From the NCBI GenBank assembly GCA_045649145.1, contig JAZRPK010000086.1:1-46230 (forward strand): a stretch of DNA of 46,230 nt. Direction: 5' to 3'. Position numbers and translations under genes: made by a program. Origin of the DNA: HGM11525 sp045649145 (GTDB taxonomy: Bacteria > Bacillota > Clostridia > UBA1381). This document shows positions 15,731 through 23,798 of this stretch, piece by piece. Positions within the stretch are counted from its first letter, which is position 1. Each line of letters opens with the position of its first letter. The notes under the pieces are model-generated. The model ran no database searches and had not been told where the DNA came from. It saw only the letters and a program-made list of their open reading frames with translations.

Positions 15731-17026
15731 ATGAAAAAGAAGGGTGGAGTCGGCAGAATAATCGCAACAGTCGTATTGCTTTTAGCAGTGTGCGTGTTTG
15801 CGGTTTTTGCCTCAGGTATCAGAATAGGCTTTATCGAGAACTATACCTATAACTTCAAAATGAATATACTTGCACTCACAAGGCATTTCAATATCGAACT
15901 CTCAGAGCCGGTACTTGAGTTTTTGCAGGATTTGCCTGAGCCAGAGCCTGCTCCCGTGGAAACGGACGAGCCGGAAACGGAACCGGTAGAGAGCGAGATT
16001 GAAACGGTTGAGGATATTCCCGATGTTGAATTCGAGGACCTTGCACCTGAGGAAAGCGATGCAAAAAGTACACCTGTTGCGCTTGAGAGTGCATCAACCT
16101 ATAAGTATGCCGATTACAGAGATTATATATTGTGTGTAAATGAAACATCGGTAATTGCCTTTAACAAAAGCGGCAAAACACTTTGGGCGGTTGGAATACA
16201 TATGTCCGAGCCTATCTTAAGTGTCAGCGGTAATTATTATATGATTGCAGAGCGTGGCGGCAGAAAGATTGCCCTCTTTGACGGCAAAAAGCAGCTATTT
16301 CAGACGGAGGCTGACGGAGATATCAAAACAGCCAAGCTTTCCGAAAATGGCGATATAGTTGTGGTGTCGGATAAGGAATATTATAAAGGCGCAGTTATAG
16401 TAATAAACAAAAAGGGCGACAAGGTATTTAGCTGGAACTCGGGTACCGACAGCATTACAGATGCTGATATAGCGGCAGGGTCAAGACGTATTGCTGTATC
16501 ACTCCTTAATACCGAGTCGGGTGCAAATTCGAGAGTTGAGATACTTAATATTGCAACAGGCAAGGTGGAGGCAAATACGGCCTTTGAAGGTTCGGTTGTG
16601 TATGATGTTAACTTCCTTGGCGAAGTGGTAAATGTATTTGCAGATGATAAGGTTTCGGGAATGTCGCAAAAGGGTAAAATTTTGTGGGAGTCATTGTACA
16701 CAGAACGTGATTTGCTGCACTATCGTGCGGAGGATTCGGGATATAAACTGCTTCTTGTGGATAATAACAACTCGGCAGAGCTTGAGGTTTTGACAGGAAG
16801 AGGTAAGCAAAAGTCTATAATAACAGCAGAAAAAATTCCCGACTGTATGGATATCAGGTCAGGGCGTATAGCATATAATTCCGGCCGTGATTTAATCCTT
16901 TCGGGGCTTTCGGGTAAGCATAAAAAGACTCATACCTGCCCGAGAGAGATAAGGGATATTTATATTATGGACAATGACCATATTATGGTGGTTTACAGCT
17001 CGGGTCTTGACTTTATTGATTTTTAA
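15731..17026 (+). CDS. Membrane-anchored beta-propeller-like protein (DUF5711-like)
   Basis: A 431-residue protein with an N-terminal membrane anchor (about residues 9-31) and a predicted extracellular body. Between roughly residues 75 and 115 there is a linker made mostly of Glu, Pro, Asp and Val, likely disordered. The remainder is a series of about 40-residue units built as hydrophobic strands joined by turns (for example VIAFNKSGKTLWAVG, IALFDGKKQLFQ, VVVINKKGDKVFSWNSG in outline), which resembles a PQQ or WD-type propeller. This layout fits the DUF5711 proteins of Clostridia, assigned from memory. The function is unknown. It is followed after 23 bases by a CvpA-like membrane protein, a pairing that suggests a joint envelope role. 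Confidence 0.75.
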   Translation: MKKKGGVGRIIATVVLLLAVCVFAVFASGIRIGFIENYTYNFKMNILALTRHFNIELSEPVLEFLQDLPEPEPAPVETDEPETEPVESEIETVEDIPDVEFEDLAPEESDAKSTPVALESASTYKYADYRDYILCVNETSVIAFNKSGKTLWAVGIHMSEPILSVSGNYYMIAERGGRKIALFDGKKQLFQTEADGDIKTAKLSENGDIVVVSDKEYYKGAVIVINKKGDKVFSWNSGTDSITDADIAAGSRRIAVSLLNTESGANSRVEILNIATGKVEANTAFEGSVVYDVNFLGEVVNVFADDKVSGMSQKGKILWESLYTERDLLHYRAEDSGYKLLLVDNNNSAELEVLTGRGKQKSIITAEKIPDCMDIRSGRIAYNSGRDLILSGLSGKHKKTHTCPREIRDIYIMDNDHIMVVYSSGLDFIDF

Positions 17027-17049
17027 CGAAAGGGATAACGGCAGTAATT

Positions 17050-17751
17050 ATGAACTATATATTTGACCTTGTTCTTATCGGTATAATAACTGCATCTGTA
17101 CTTGTTGCAAGGCGCAGAGGTTTCTTAAAATCCTCGTACACAGTTTTGTCTTTGATAATTTCTGCGGTGCTGATTGTAACATTGCAGCAACCGTTTACCG
17201 ACTATCTGACATCATCTGCACTCGGACAGACCGTTCGTGAAAAGGTAGAGCTTCAGGTGCTGGGTACGGCAGAGGACGAAATGCCTCAAATCAGCGGCGA
17301 GGAGGACGAAGAAACTGCCGTCAAGGTAGGAGAGATGATGGGACTGCCCACATTTTTGATGGACTTCTTAGACGAAAAGCTTGAAAAGCAGGCACAGGCA
17401 GTCGAAACAATGAAAAATGACGCATTGACAGTTTTGACCGATACGGTAACCGAGGTAATCTTAAAAATTGCATCAATAATACTGCTCTTTTTAGCAGTAC
17501 GATTAGGAGTATTTCTCCTTTTAAGACTTTTGGATATAATCTTCAAGCTTCCGTTACTAAGTGGCGTTAATTCGTTTATGGGAATGATTGTCGGCGCGCT
17601 TAACGGACTTTTGATTGTATACATACTTTGTGCGATTTTAACACTTCTTGCACCCACAGAGAGCCTTTCGGTGATAGGCGATGTGGTTGATAAAACGCTC
17701 ATTGTTAAATATTTTTATGACAACAATCTCTTAATTGAGTTGTTCATTTAA
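17050..17751 (+). CDS. CvpA family membrane protein
   Basis: 233 residues with four apparent hydrophobic segments: residues 3-19, 27-44, about 135-156 and about 173-197. The start YIFDLVLIGIITASVLVARRRGFLKSS matches the CvpA pattern of a first helix followed by a basic R-R-G-F-loop. A central cytoplasmic or surface loop (residues 55-130) is acidic. CvpA proteins were named for colicin V production in E. coli, but their general role is unclear; in several bacteria they affect envelope integrity and stress tolerance. It is co-directional with the preceding propeller-like protein, and ilvD follows after 17 bases. Confidence 0.82.
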   Translation: MNYIFDLVLIGIITASVLVARRRGFLKSSYTVLSLIISAVLIVTLQQPFTDYLTSSALGQTVREKVELQVLGTAEDEMPQISGEEDEETAVKVGEMMGLPTFLMDFLDEKLEKQAQAVETMKNDALTVLTDTVTEVILKIASIILLFLAVRLGVFLLLRLLDIIFKLPLLSGVNSFMGMIVGALNGLLIVYILCAILTLLAPTESLSVIGDVVDKTLIVKYFYDNNLLIELFI

Positions 17752-17768
17752 GAAAGGACTGATTTTAG

Positions 17769-19430
17769 ATGTATTCTGATATTGTAAAAAAGGGAGTGGA
17801 GAAATCTCCGCACCGTTCACTTTTTAAGGCGTCGGGCTATACAGACGAGGAGCTTTCAAGACCGCTAATTGGTGTTGTAAGTGCGAAAAATGAGGTAATC
17901 CCCGGACACGTACATCTTGACAAGATAGCCGAGGCTGTTAAGGCGGGAATACGCATCGCAGGTGGTACACCTGTTGAATTTCCTGCAATCGGCGTGTGCG
18001 ACGGTATAGCGATGGGACATATCGGAATGAAATATTCACTGGCAAGCCGTGAGCTTATTGCCGATTCTGTTGAGGCGATGACTATTGCACATGGCTTTGA
18101 TGCGCTTGTACTTATCCCTAACTGTGACAAGATTGTGCCCGCTATGCTTATGGCTGCAGCACGTCTTAATAAGCCTGCAATTGTAGTCAGCGGCGGACCG
18201 ATGTTATCTATAAACTATAAGGGCAAATACCGTGACCTTAACACCACCTTTGAGGCAATAGGCGCATTTAAGGCTGGCAGAATTGATATGGCAGAGGTTG
18301 ATGCACTTGAAAATTCCGCTTGTCCTACCTGCGGCAGCTGCTCGGGTATGTTTACAGCAAACTCGATGAACTGTCTTTCGGAGGTGCTCGGTATGGCACT
18401 TCCCGGCAACGGCACAATCCCTGCTGTTTATTCGGAGAGAATACGTCTTGCAAAAGAAACAGGTATGAAGATAATGGAGCTTCTTAAAAATGATATAAAG
18501 CCACGTGATATTATGACTGCTGATGCATTTTATAATGCGCTGAGAGTTGATATGGCACTCGGCTGCTCGACCAATTCAATGCTCCATCTGCCTGCTATAG
18601 CAGCTGAGGCGAAGGTTGATGTTAATCTCGATATGGCAAACGAAATCAGTGCCGAAACACCTAATCTGTGCCATCTTGCACCTGCAGGTGAGCATCATAT
18701 TCAGGACCTTTATGCAGCAGGCGGCGTAATGGCTGTTATGAATGAGCTGTCGAAAAAGAACCTAATCAAGACAAACCTCCTAACCGTCACAGGAAAGACA
18801 GTAGCCGAAAATATCAGCGGCAAAGAAGTGCAGGATTATTCGGTTATAAGACCGCTTGATGACCCGTACTCAAAAACGGGAGGCATTGCTGTGCTTAAGG
18901 GAACAATGGGCGACCTTGGTGTTGTAAAACGCAGTGCGGTTGCTAAGGAGATGCTTCAGCACAAGGGCCCTGCTAAGGTGTTTGACAGCGAAGACGAGGC
19001 TATTGAGGCTATCTATGGCGGCAAGATTGTCAAGGGCGATGTTGTGGTAATCAGATACGAAGGCCCCAAGGGTGGTCCTGGTATGCGTGAGATGCTTTCT
19101 CCCACCTCTGCAATTTGCGGTATGGGACTGGATAAAGACGTTGCACTCATCACCGACGGACGTTTTTCGGGTGCAACACGTGGTGCTGCTATCGGTCACG
19201 TATGCCCCGAGGCTGTTGACGGCGGCCCGATTGCATTCGTTAAAGACGGCGATATGATTGAGATTGATATTGAAAACTGTGTTCTTAACCTTTTAGTTTC
19301 CGACGAAGAGCTTGCAAAACGACGTGAGGGCTGGACACCTAATGAGCCTAAGATAAAGACAGGCTACTTAAACCGTTACAGAAAGCTCGTTTCTTCTGCA
19401 AAATACGGTGCTGTAATGAGCGATAATTAA
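17769..19430 (+). CDS. ilvD: Dihydroxy-acid dehydratase IlvD
   Basis: Fe-S enzyme that dehydrates 2,3-dihydroxyisovalerate and its ethyl analogue to the keto acids preceding valine/leucine and isoleucine. 553 residues, full length. Cluster and active-site motifs are visible: GVCDGIAMGHIGMKYSL, LIPNCDKIVPAMLMA, and CPTCGSCSGMFTANSMNCL. The C-terminal domain contains GPKGGPGMREML and DGRFSGATRG, where the serine acts as base. No T-box or leader peptide is possible here because only 17 bases separate it from the preceding gene, so ilvD is transcribed from further upstream. The rest of the branched-chain pathway is not in the window. The ribosome binding site AGAAAGGA is clear. Confidence 0.97.
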   Translation: MYSDIVKKGVEKSPHRSLFKASGYTDEELSRPLIGVVSAKNEVIPGHVHLDKIAEAVKAGIRIAGGTPVEFPAIGVCDGIAMGHIGMKYSLASRELIADSVEAMTIAHGFDALVLIPNCDKIVPAMLMAAARLNKPAIVVSGGPMLSINYKGKYRDLNTTFEAIGAFKAGRIDMAEVDALENSACPTCGSCSGMFTANSMNCLSEVLGMALPGNGTIPAVYSERIRLAKETGMKIMELLKNDIKPRDIMTADAFYNALRVDMALGCSTNSMLHLPAIAAEAKVDVNLDMANEISAETPNLCHLAPAGEHHIQDLYAAGGVMAVMNELSKKNLIKTNLLTVTGKTVAENISGKEVQDYSVIRPLDDPYSKTGGIAVLKGTMGDLGVVKRSAVAKEMLQHKGPAKVFDSEDEAIEAIYGGKIVKGDVVVIRYEGPKGGPGMREMLSPTSAICGMGLDKDVALITDGRFSGATRGAAIGHVCPEAVDGGPIAFVKDGDMIEIDIENCVLNLLVSDEELAKRREGWTPNEPKIKTGYLNRYRKLVSSAKYGAVMSDN

Positions 19431-19434
19431 GGCT

Positions 19435-19998
19435 ATGAACAGAAGAACGGATATAATGCCATGGGCAGATGCCCAAAGACTCACAGATGAACAAAAAGCA
19501 TATCAGGAAGAGCTTTGTAAAAAACACGGATGGGTAATTGGCGAGGATTGCTTTATATCCGAGCAGGCGGATATTTATGATACGACTATCCGTATGGGCA
19601 ATGGTACTGTCATATGCGCGTGTGCGTTAATAAAGGACGCAAATGTTGATATGGGTTATAATTGCTCGGTAAATGCATATGCATATTTTCAGGGCAAAAT
19701 CAAGATGGGCAATGATGTGCGAATTGCACCGTGGGTTAGCATAATTGCGGATAATCATTGCCATGACAGAGTTGATATCCCCATTGTAAAGCAGGGTTGT
19801 TATCAAAAAGGTATCACTATCGGCGATGATGTCTGGATTGGTGCACATGCCATAATAGTTGATGGCGTAAATATTGGCAGTCACAGTATAATTGCGGCAG
19901 GCAGTGTTGTCACCAAGGATGTTGGCGATTATGTCATAGTAGGCGGTAATCCTGCAAAAGTAATTAAGAACAGGTTAGATGCCAACAAGGATAAATAA
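19435..19998 (+). CDS. Hexapeptide-repeat (left-handed beta-helix) acyltransferase
   Basis: 187 residues. From about residue 35 the sequence shows repeated [LIV]-G-x4 turns (IRMGNGTVICACALI, VDMGYNCSVNAYAYF, IKMGNDVRIAPWVSI), forming a left-handed beta helix. The acceptor-side catalytic His is expected in ADNHCHD. The C-terminal half GITIGDDVWIGAHAIIVDGVNIG and AAGSVVTKDVGDYVIVGGNPAKVI is typical of acetyl-CoA-dependent sugar or antibiotic O-acetyltransferases (maltose acetyltransferase/xenobiotic acetyltransferase class). The acceptor cannot be inferred. ATG 19435 lies 4 bases after the ilvD stop with only a weak AAGG; ATG 19456 is an alternative that removes 7 residues. Confidence 0.88.
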   Translation: MNRRTDIMPWADAQRLTDEQKAYQEELCKKHGWVIGEDCFISEQADIYDTTIRMGNGTVICACALIKDANVDMGYNCSVNAYAYFQGKIKMGNDVRIAPWVSIIADNHCHDRVDIPIVKQGCYQKGITIGDDVWIGAHAIIVDGVNIGSHSIIAAGSVVTKDVGDYVIVGGNPAKVIKNRLDANKDK

Positions 19999-20028
19999 CC
20001 TGTATTTGATATTGTCAGAAGGGAGAAC

Positions 20029-20058
20029 TAATATAATTACTATACGGGAATTATATTA
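20029..20058 (+). promoter_or_regulatory. Perfect hairpin between the rho Shine-Dalgarno and its start codon
   Basis: TAATATAATT (20029-20038) and AATTATATTA (20049-20058) form a perfect 10-bp inverted repeat around the loop ACTATACGGG. The only good Shine-Dalgarno, GAAGGGAG (20018-20025), lies before it and the in-frame GTG (20062) after it. With the hairpin folded, the SD and GTG are 6 bases apart instead of 36. The arms also contain TATAAT-like strings, so a DNA-level role (promoter) is a competing reading. Confidence 0.6.
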
Positions 20059-20061
20059 TAT

Positions 20062-21381
20062 GTGTGTATGGAGGAGCTAATTGTCCTTGAGAGAAAAACC
20101 AAGGAGGAGCTTAAACAAATAGCGCAGGGTCTCGGAATAGAAAAGCTTTCAACACTTAAAAAGAGCGAGATTGCCCGACAGATTATTGAAAAGCGTGCAG
20201 AGCTTTCAACGGTTGAAACCACACAAAAGAAACCTAAAGAAAAACAGCGACCGGCTGACGTTGTTGAGGTATGCGGAGTACTTGATGTAATGGCTGACGG
20301 GTTTGGTTTTCTGCGTTTTGAAAACTTAAGACCTAGCGAAAATGATGTCTACGTTTCACCTACACAGATTAAAAGATTTGGCTTAAAAACAGGCGACGAG
20401 ATTACAGGCGACAGCCGTCCGAGTCAGGACGAGGATAAATATTCGCCGCTTTTGTATGTCAAAAAGATAAATGGCGACCCTTTGGAAGTGGCATTAAAGC
20501 GTAAAAACTTCGAAAAGCTTGTGCCTATTTATCCTAAGGAGAGGCTTGTTCTTGAAAATGCAAAAACCGACAGCATCACATCAAGAGTTATTGACCTTTT
20601 CTCGCCTATCGGCAAAGGCCAAAGAGGAATGATTGTAGCACCGCCAAAGGCTGGAAAAACTACAATCATAAAGAATATTGCACAGTCAATTTCGGAAAAT
20701 TATCCTGATGTAAAGCTTATAGTTCTTTTAATAGATGAGCGTCCCGAAGAGGTTACCGATATTAAGCGCTCAATTAACGGTGAGGTTATATATTCAACCT
20801 TTGACCAGACACCCGAAAATCATACCAAGGTTGCGGAGATGGTTTTAGAACGTGCTATGAGATTGGTCGAACAGAAGAAGGATGTTGTAGTTCTTTTAGA
20901 CTCGATAACACGTCTTGCAAGGGCGTATAATCTGACCGTCACACCGACAGGAAGGACGCTCTCGGGCGGACTTGACCCCGATGCGCTTATAAAACCAAAA
21001 AAATTCTTTGGTGCAGCACGCAATATCGAGGAGGGCGGAAGTCTTACCATACTTGCTACCGCATTAGTTGAAACGGGCAGCAGAATGGACGATGTGATAT
21101 TTGAAGAATTTAAGGGCACGGGAAATATGGAGCTTAAGCTTGACAGAAGTCTGCAGGAACGAAGAATTTTCCCTGCTATAGATATCTCAAAATCGGGCAC
21201 AAGACGTGAAGAGGAGCTGCTTGGTGAGCGTGAATGTGAAACAGCGTGGCTCATTCGCCGTGATATCGGCAGACAAAATATCGCCGACGCAGTTGAGGGT
21301 GTATTAAAACAGCTTAGAAGAACAGATAATAATGATGATTTTTGTGAAAAGGTAACGAAGAATAACCGACCGATAAGATAG
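20062..21381 (+). CDS. rho: Transcription termination factor Rho
   Basis: Hexameric RNA-dependent ATPase that ends transcription of untranslated RNA. 439 residues. N-terminal Rho-N helix bundle (TKEELKQIAQGLGIEKLSTLKKSEIARQIIEK), cold-shock-like RNA-binding domain (GVLDVMADGFGFLRFENLRPSENDVYVSP), Walker A APPKAGKTT, LLIDERPEEVTD, Walker B VVLLDSITRLARAYN, and the C-terminal GTGNMELKLDRSLQERRIFPAID. The start is not simple: GTG 20062 or ATG 20068 are the candidates. Neither has a Shine-Dalgarno at normal linear distance, but GAAGGGAG lies upstream across a perfect hairpin. Rho is often autoregulated; here control at translation initiation is a possibility. Confidence 0.96.
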   Translation: MCMEELIVLERKTKEELKQIAQGLGIEKLSTLKKSEIARQIIEKRAELSTVETTQKKPKEKQRPADVVEVCGVLDVMADGFGFLRFENLRPSENDVYVSPTQIKRFGLKTGDEITGDSRPSQDEDKYSPLLYVKKINGDPLEVALKRKNFEKLVPIYPKERLVLENAKTDSITSRVIDLFSPIGKGQRGMIVAPPKAGKTTIIKNIAQSISENYPDVKLIVLLIDERPEEVTDIKRSINGEVIYSTFDQTPENHTKVAEMVLERAMRLVEQKKDVVVLLDSITRLARAYNLTVTPTGRTLSGGLDPDALIKPKKFFGAARNIEEGGSLTILATALVETGSRMDDVIFEEFKGTGNMELKLDRSLQERRIFPAIDISKSGTRREEELLGERECETAWLIRRDIGRQNIADAVEGVLKQLRRTDNNDDFCEKVTKNNRPIR

Positions 21382-21392
21382 GAGGGATAAAG

Positions 21393-21743
21393 GTGGAGGA
21401 AGCAAAATGTGTTCACTGCCTTTATAATACGGCAATTGTTGACAGACTTAAAAATGAATTGCCTGAGGATGAGGTAGTAGGCGAGCTTTCCGATGTGTTC
21501 AAGGTATTTGGCGATTCTACGAGAATACGTATTTTATGGACACTCTTTGATGCGGAAATCTGTGTTTACGATATTGCTGCAAAGCTTGGTATGACACAGT
21601 CTGCAATAAGCCATCAGCTGCGTGTACTCAAGCAGGCACGCCTTGTTAAAGCACGCAGAGACGGGAAAAACACCTTCTATTCGCTTGATGATGAGCACGT
21701 CAAGCGTATAATCGAACAGGTTATGATTCATATAAGCGAATGA
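21393..21743 (+). CDS. ArsR/SmtB-family metal-sensing repressor
   Basis: Winged-helix dimeric repressor of 116 residues that leaves DNA on binding metal. The recognition helix is in LGMTQSAISHQLRVLKQARLV. The alpha-5 zinc site is intact: Asp100, His102, His113, Glu116, the same residue types and spacing as in SmtB. The alpha-3 site is only partial: Cys57 in EICVYD is kept, but the second Cys of the classical ELCVCD is Tyr59. Cys6 and Cys9 near the N-terminus could add ligands. Zinc (or cobalt) sensing is therefore most likely. GTG 21393 follows AGGAGG with 7-base spacing. It sits 11 bases after rho, with no transporter or metallothionein beside it, so its target is elsewhere or its own operon. 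Confidence 0.9.
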   Translation: MEEAKCVHCLYNTAIVDRLKNELPEDEVVGELSDVFKVFGDSTRIRILWTLFDAEICVYDIAAKLGMTQSAISHQLRVLKQARLVKARRDGKNTFYSLDDEHVKRIIEQVMIHISE

Positions 21744-21750
21744 TATTTTA

Positions 21751-21779
21751 GACTGCGGTATATATCGCAGTCTTTTTTT
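21751..21779 (+). terminator. Rho-independent terminator after the rho-arsR pair
   Basis: Stem GACTGCG / CGCAGTC with an 8-base loop GTATATAT and a seven-T tail, 8 bases after the regulator stop. A canonical intrinsic terminator. Confidence 0.92.
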
Positions 21780-21780
21780 G

Positions 21781-21809
21781 TTTACTTTTATACACATTTG
21801 TGGTAAAAT
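21781..21809 (+). promoter_or_regulatory. Promoter of malQ
   Basis: TTTACT (21781-21786), a 17-base spacer and TAAAAT (21804-21809) with an extended -10 TGG. It directly follows the upstream terminator and lies 24 bases before the malQ start, leaving AAAGGTGGAG as ribosome binding site. Confidence 0.7.
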
Positions 21810-21833
21810 AAGTAAAAGAAAGGTGGAGCTTAA

Positions 21834-23303
21834 ATGAGAAAAGCAGGAATACTTTTGCATATTTCCTCGCTGCCGTCCCCTTACGGAATAGGTACACTTG
21901 GCAGTGAGGCTTATAAATTCGTTGATTTTCTAAAGAACGCCGGTCAGACCTATTGGCAGGTTTTGCCCGTTTGTCCGACAAGCTACGGCGACTCGCCCTA
22001 TCAGAGCAATTCTGCATTTGCGGGCAATCCCTACTTTATTGACCTTGATATGCTTTGCGAGGAAGGACTTATCAAAAAGAGCGATATAGATAACTATTTT
22101 TTTGGTGACAATCCGCTTAGCATTGACTATAAGCGTTTGTTCGATAACCGTTATCCCTTGCTTAGAAAGGCATTTGCAGGATTTGAAAAGAATGATGAAT
22201 ACTATCGCTTTGAGGAGGAAAACAGCTTCTGGCTGGAGGATTATGCACTCTTTATGGCAGTTAAAGAGCATCATCATTTCCGCTGCTGGCTCTATTGGGA
22301 CGAGGATATTCGTGTTTGCACTCCCGATGCCGAGGCACATTACAGGGAAATGCACGAGAGAAATATTGATTTTTATAAATTTATACAGTTTCAGTTTTAT
22401 AAACAGTGGTCAAAGCTTAAAAACTACGCAAACAGTAACGGAATACAGATAATAGGTGATATGCCGATTTATGTTGCACTTGATTCGGCAGAGGTATGGC
22501 GCACGCCCGAGCTTTTTGAGCTTGACGAAAATATGCTTCCAAAACGTGTGGCAGGCTGCCCGCCTGATGCCTTTTCCGATAAAGGACAGCTTTGGGGGAA
22601 TCCTCTCTATAATTGGGATTTGATGGAAAAGCAGGGCTATGACTGGTGGATAAAGAGAATAAAGGTCAGCTTTAAGCTCTATGACAGGGTGAGAATTGAC
22701 CATTTTAGAGGATTTGAAGGATATTACACAATACCCTACGGCAGAGAAGACGCAGTTGTGGGCGAATGGGTAAAGGGCCCGGGAATGAAGCTATTTAATG
22801 CGATAAAAATTTCTTTGGGCGATGTAGACATAATTGCAGAGGATTTAGGGTATTTAACCGAGGATGTTCATAAGCTGTTAAAGGACAGCGGTTATCCTGG
22901 TATGAGAGTTTTGCAGTTTGCATTTAATCCGTATGAAGATAATATTTACCTTCCGCATAACCTGACACAAAATTGTGTTGCATATACAGGTACTCACGAT
23001 AATGATACATTCACAGGCTGGTACAGCGGAACAAAGGGTGCTGAACGTGAGTTTGTAAACGGATATCTTGGTGTAAAAAGAAAAACCGAGGCAGCGTATG
23101 CTGCTATAAGATGCCTGATGTCAAGCTCGGCAGACACTGTGATAATACCTCTTCAGGACTACCTCAAAAAAGGCAGCGAGGCACGTATGAATACGCCGTC
23201 AACTGTAGGAGGAAACTGGCTCTGGCGTCTTGATAAGGACGATATTACAGATGCTTTGGCGGAAAAAATCTATAATATAACAAAAGTATTTAGACGTATT
23301 TAG
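21834..23303 (+). CDS. malQ: 4-alpha-glucanotransferase MalQ (amylomaltase, GH77)
   Basis: Transfers alpha-1,4-glucan segments between maltodextrins in the cytoplasm, working with glycogen/maltodextrin phosphorylase. 489 residues, usual for bacterial amylomaltases of the short type. GH77 features visible: the N-terminal RKAGILLHISSLPSPYGIGTLG, GDMPIYVALDSAEVW, the nucleophile region RIDHFRGFEGYY, the acid/base region IIAEDLGYLTEDV, and GTHDNDTFTGWY with the transition-state stabiliser Asp. It is a single gene with its own promoter; no other glycogen gene is in the window. Confidence 0.96.
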   Translation: MRKAGILLHISSLPSPYGIGTLGSEAYKFVDFLKNAGQTYWQVLPVCPTSYGDSPYQSNSAFAGNPYFIDLDMLCEEGLIKKSDIDNYFFGDNPLSIDYKRLFDNRYPLLRKAFAGFEKNDEYYRFEEENSFWLEDYALFMAVKEHHHFRCWLYWDEDIRVCTPDAEAHYREMHERNIDFYKFIQFQFYKQWSKLKNYANSNGIQIIGDMPIYVALDSAEVWRTPELFELDENMLPKRVAGCPPDAFSDKGQLWGNPLYNWDLMEKQGYDWWIKRIKVSFKLYDRVRIDHFRGFEGYYTIPYGREDAVVGEWVKGPGMKLFNAIKISLGDVDIIAEDLGYLTEDVHKLLKDSGYPGMRVLQFAFNPYEDNIYLPHNLTQNCVAYTGTHDNDTFTGWYSGTKGAEREFVNGYLGVKRKTEAAYAAIRCLMSSSADTVIIPLQDYLKKGSEARMNTPSTVGGNWLWRLDKDDITDALAEKIYNITKVFRRI

Positions 23304-23324
23304 GAAATAAATAGAAGAATATAC

Positions 23325-23353
23325 TTGAAATAAGAACAGATTTGTTATATAAT
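23325..23353 (+). promoter_or_regulatory. Promoter of the asp23-fakA-recG operon
   Basis: TTGAAA (23325-23330), a 17-base spacer and TATAAT (23348-23353). It lies 67 bases before the asp23-like start. The leader after it is AT-rich and ends with CTGAAAGGACTGATG, containing the ribosome binding site. Confidence 0.85.
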
Positions 23354-23419
23354 TGTAAGAAATAAGGGATAATAATTTTGAATGTATAGTAAAATATAAT
23401 CCTGAAAGGACTGATGTAA

Positions 23420-23776
23420 ATGGCGATTATATTCAATAATGACCTCGGTGAGATTACAATTAGTCAAAGTGCAATTGCAAAGCTGGCAGGAGCTGTGGCA
23501 ACCAACTGCTACGGCGTTGTCGGTATGGCATCAAGAAATAAAAAGGATGGATTGGTAAGCCTTTTGAATGTTGATAATATCACCAAGGGCGTAAAGATTG
23601 ACTCTGATGAAGAGGGCATATCTGTCGATCTTCATATCATAGTTGAGTACGGAGTCAATATAAACGCAATCTGCGACAGTATTATTCATAACGTAAGCTA
23701 CCGTATCGAAAAAGCAATCGGTACACCTGTTAAAAAGGTAACAGTACAGGTTGAGTCGGTAAGAGTCGGACAGTAA
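23420..23776 (+). CDS. Asp23/Gls24 family protein (YloU-like)
   Basis: 118-residue cytoplasmic protein of the alkaline-shock/envelope-stress family. The pattern GEITISQSAIAKLAGAVATNCYGVVGMASR, followed by a strand-rich part (GVKIDSDEEGISVDLHIIVEYGVNI) and the C-terminal VKKVTVQVESVRV, is diagnostic. In Bacillus and relatives this gene (yloU) precedes yloV/fakA, exactly as here with 22 bases between. Members may associate with membranes through partner proteins such as AmaP; its link to the fatty acid kinase downstream is conserved but not well understood. Confidence 0.92.
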   Translation: MAIIFNNDLGEITISQSAIAKLAGAVATNCYGVVGMASRNKKDGLVSLLNVDNITKGVKIDSDEEGISVDLHIIVEYGVNINAICDSIIHNVSYRIEKAIGTPVKKVTVQVESVRVGQ

Positions 23777-23798
23777 GGTAAAGAAAGGATTTGTAGTA

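Noticed and set aside
17752..17768. T-box or attenuator for ilvD
   Set aside because: Only 17 bases separate ilvD from the preceding gene, too short for a T-box or leader peptide.
20820..21416. 198-codon open frame on the minus strand inside rho
   Set aside because: Antisense to the conserved ATPase core of Rho; Ser-rich composition typical of a shadow frame.
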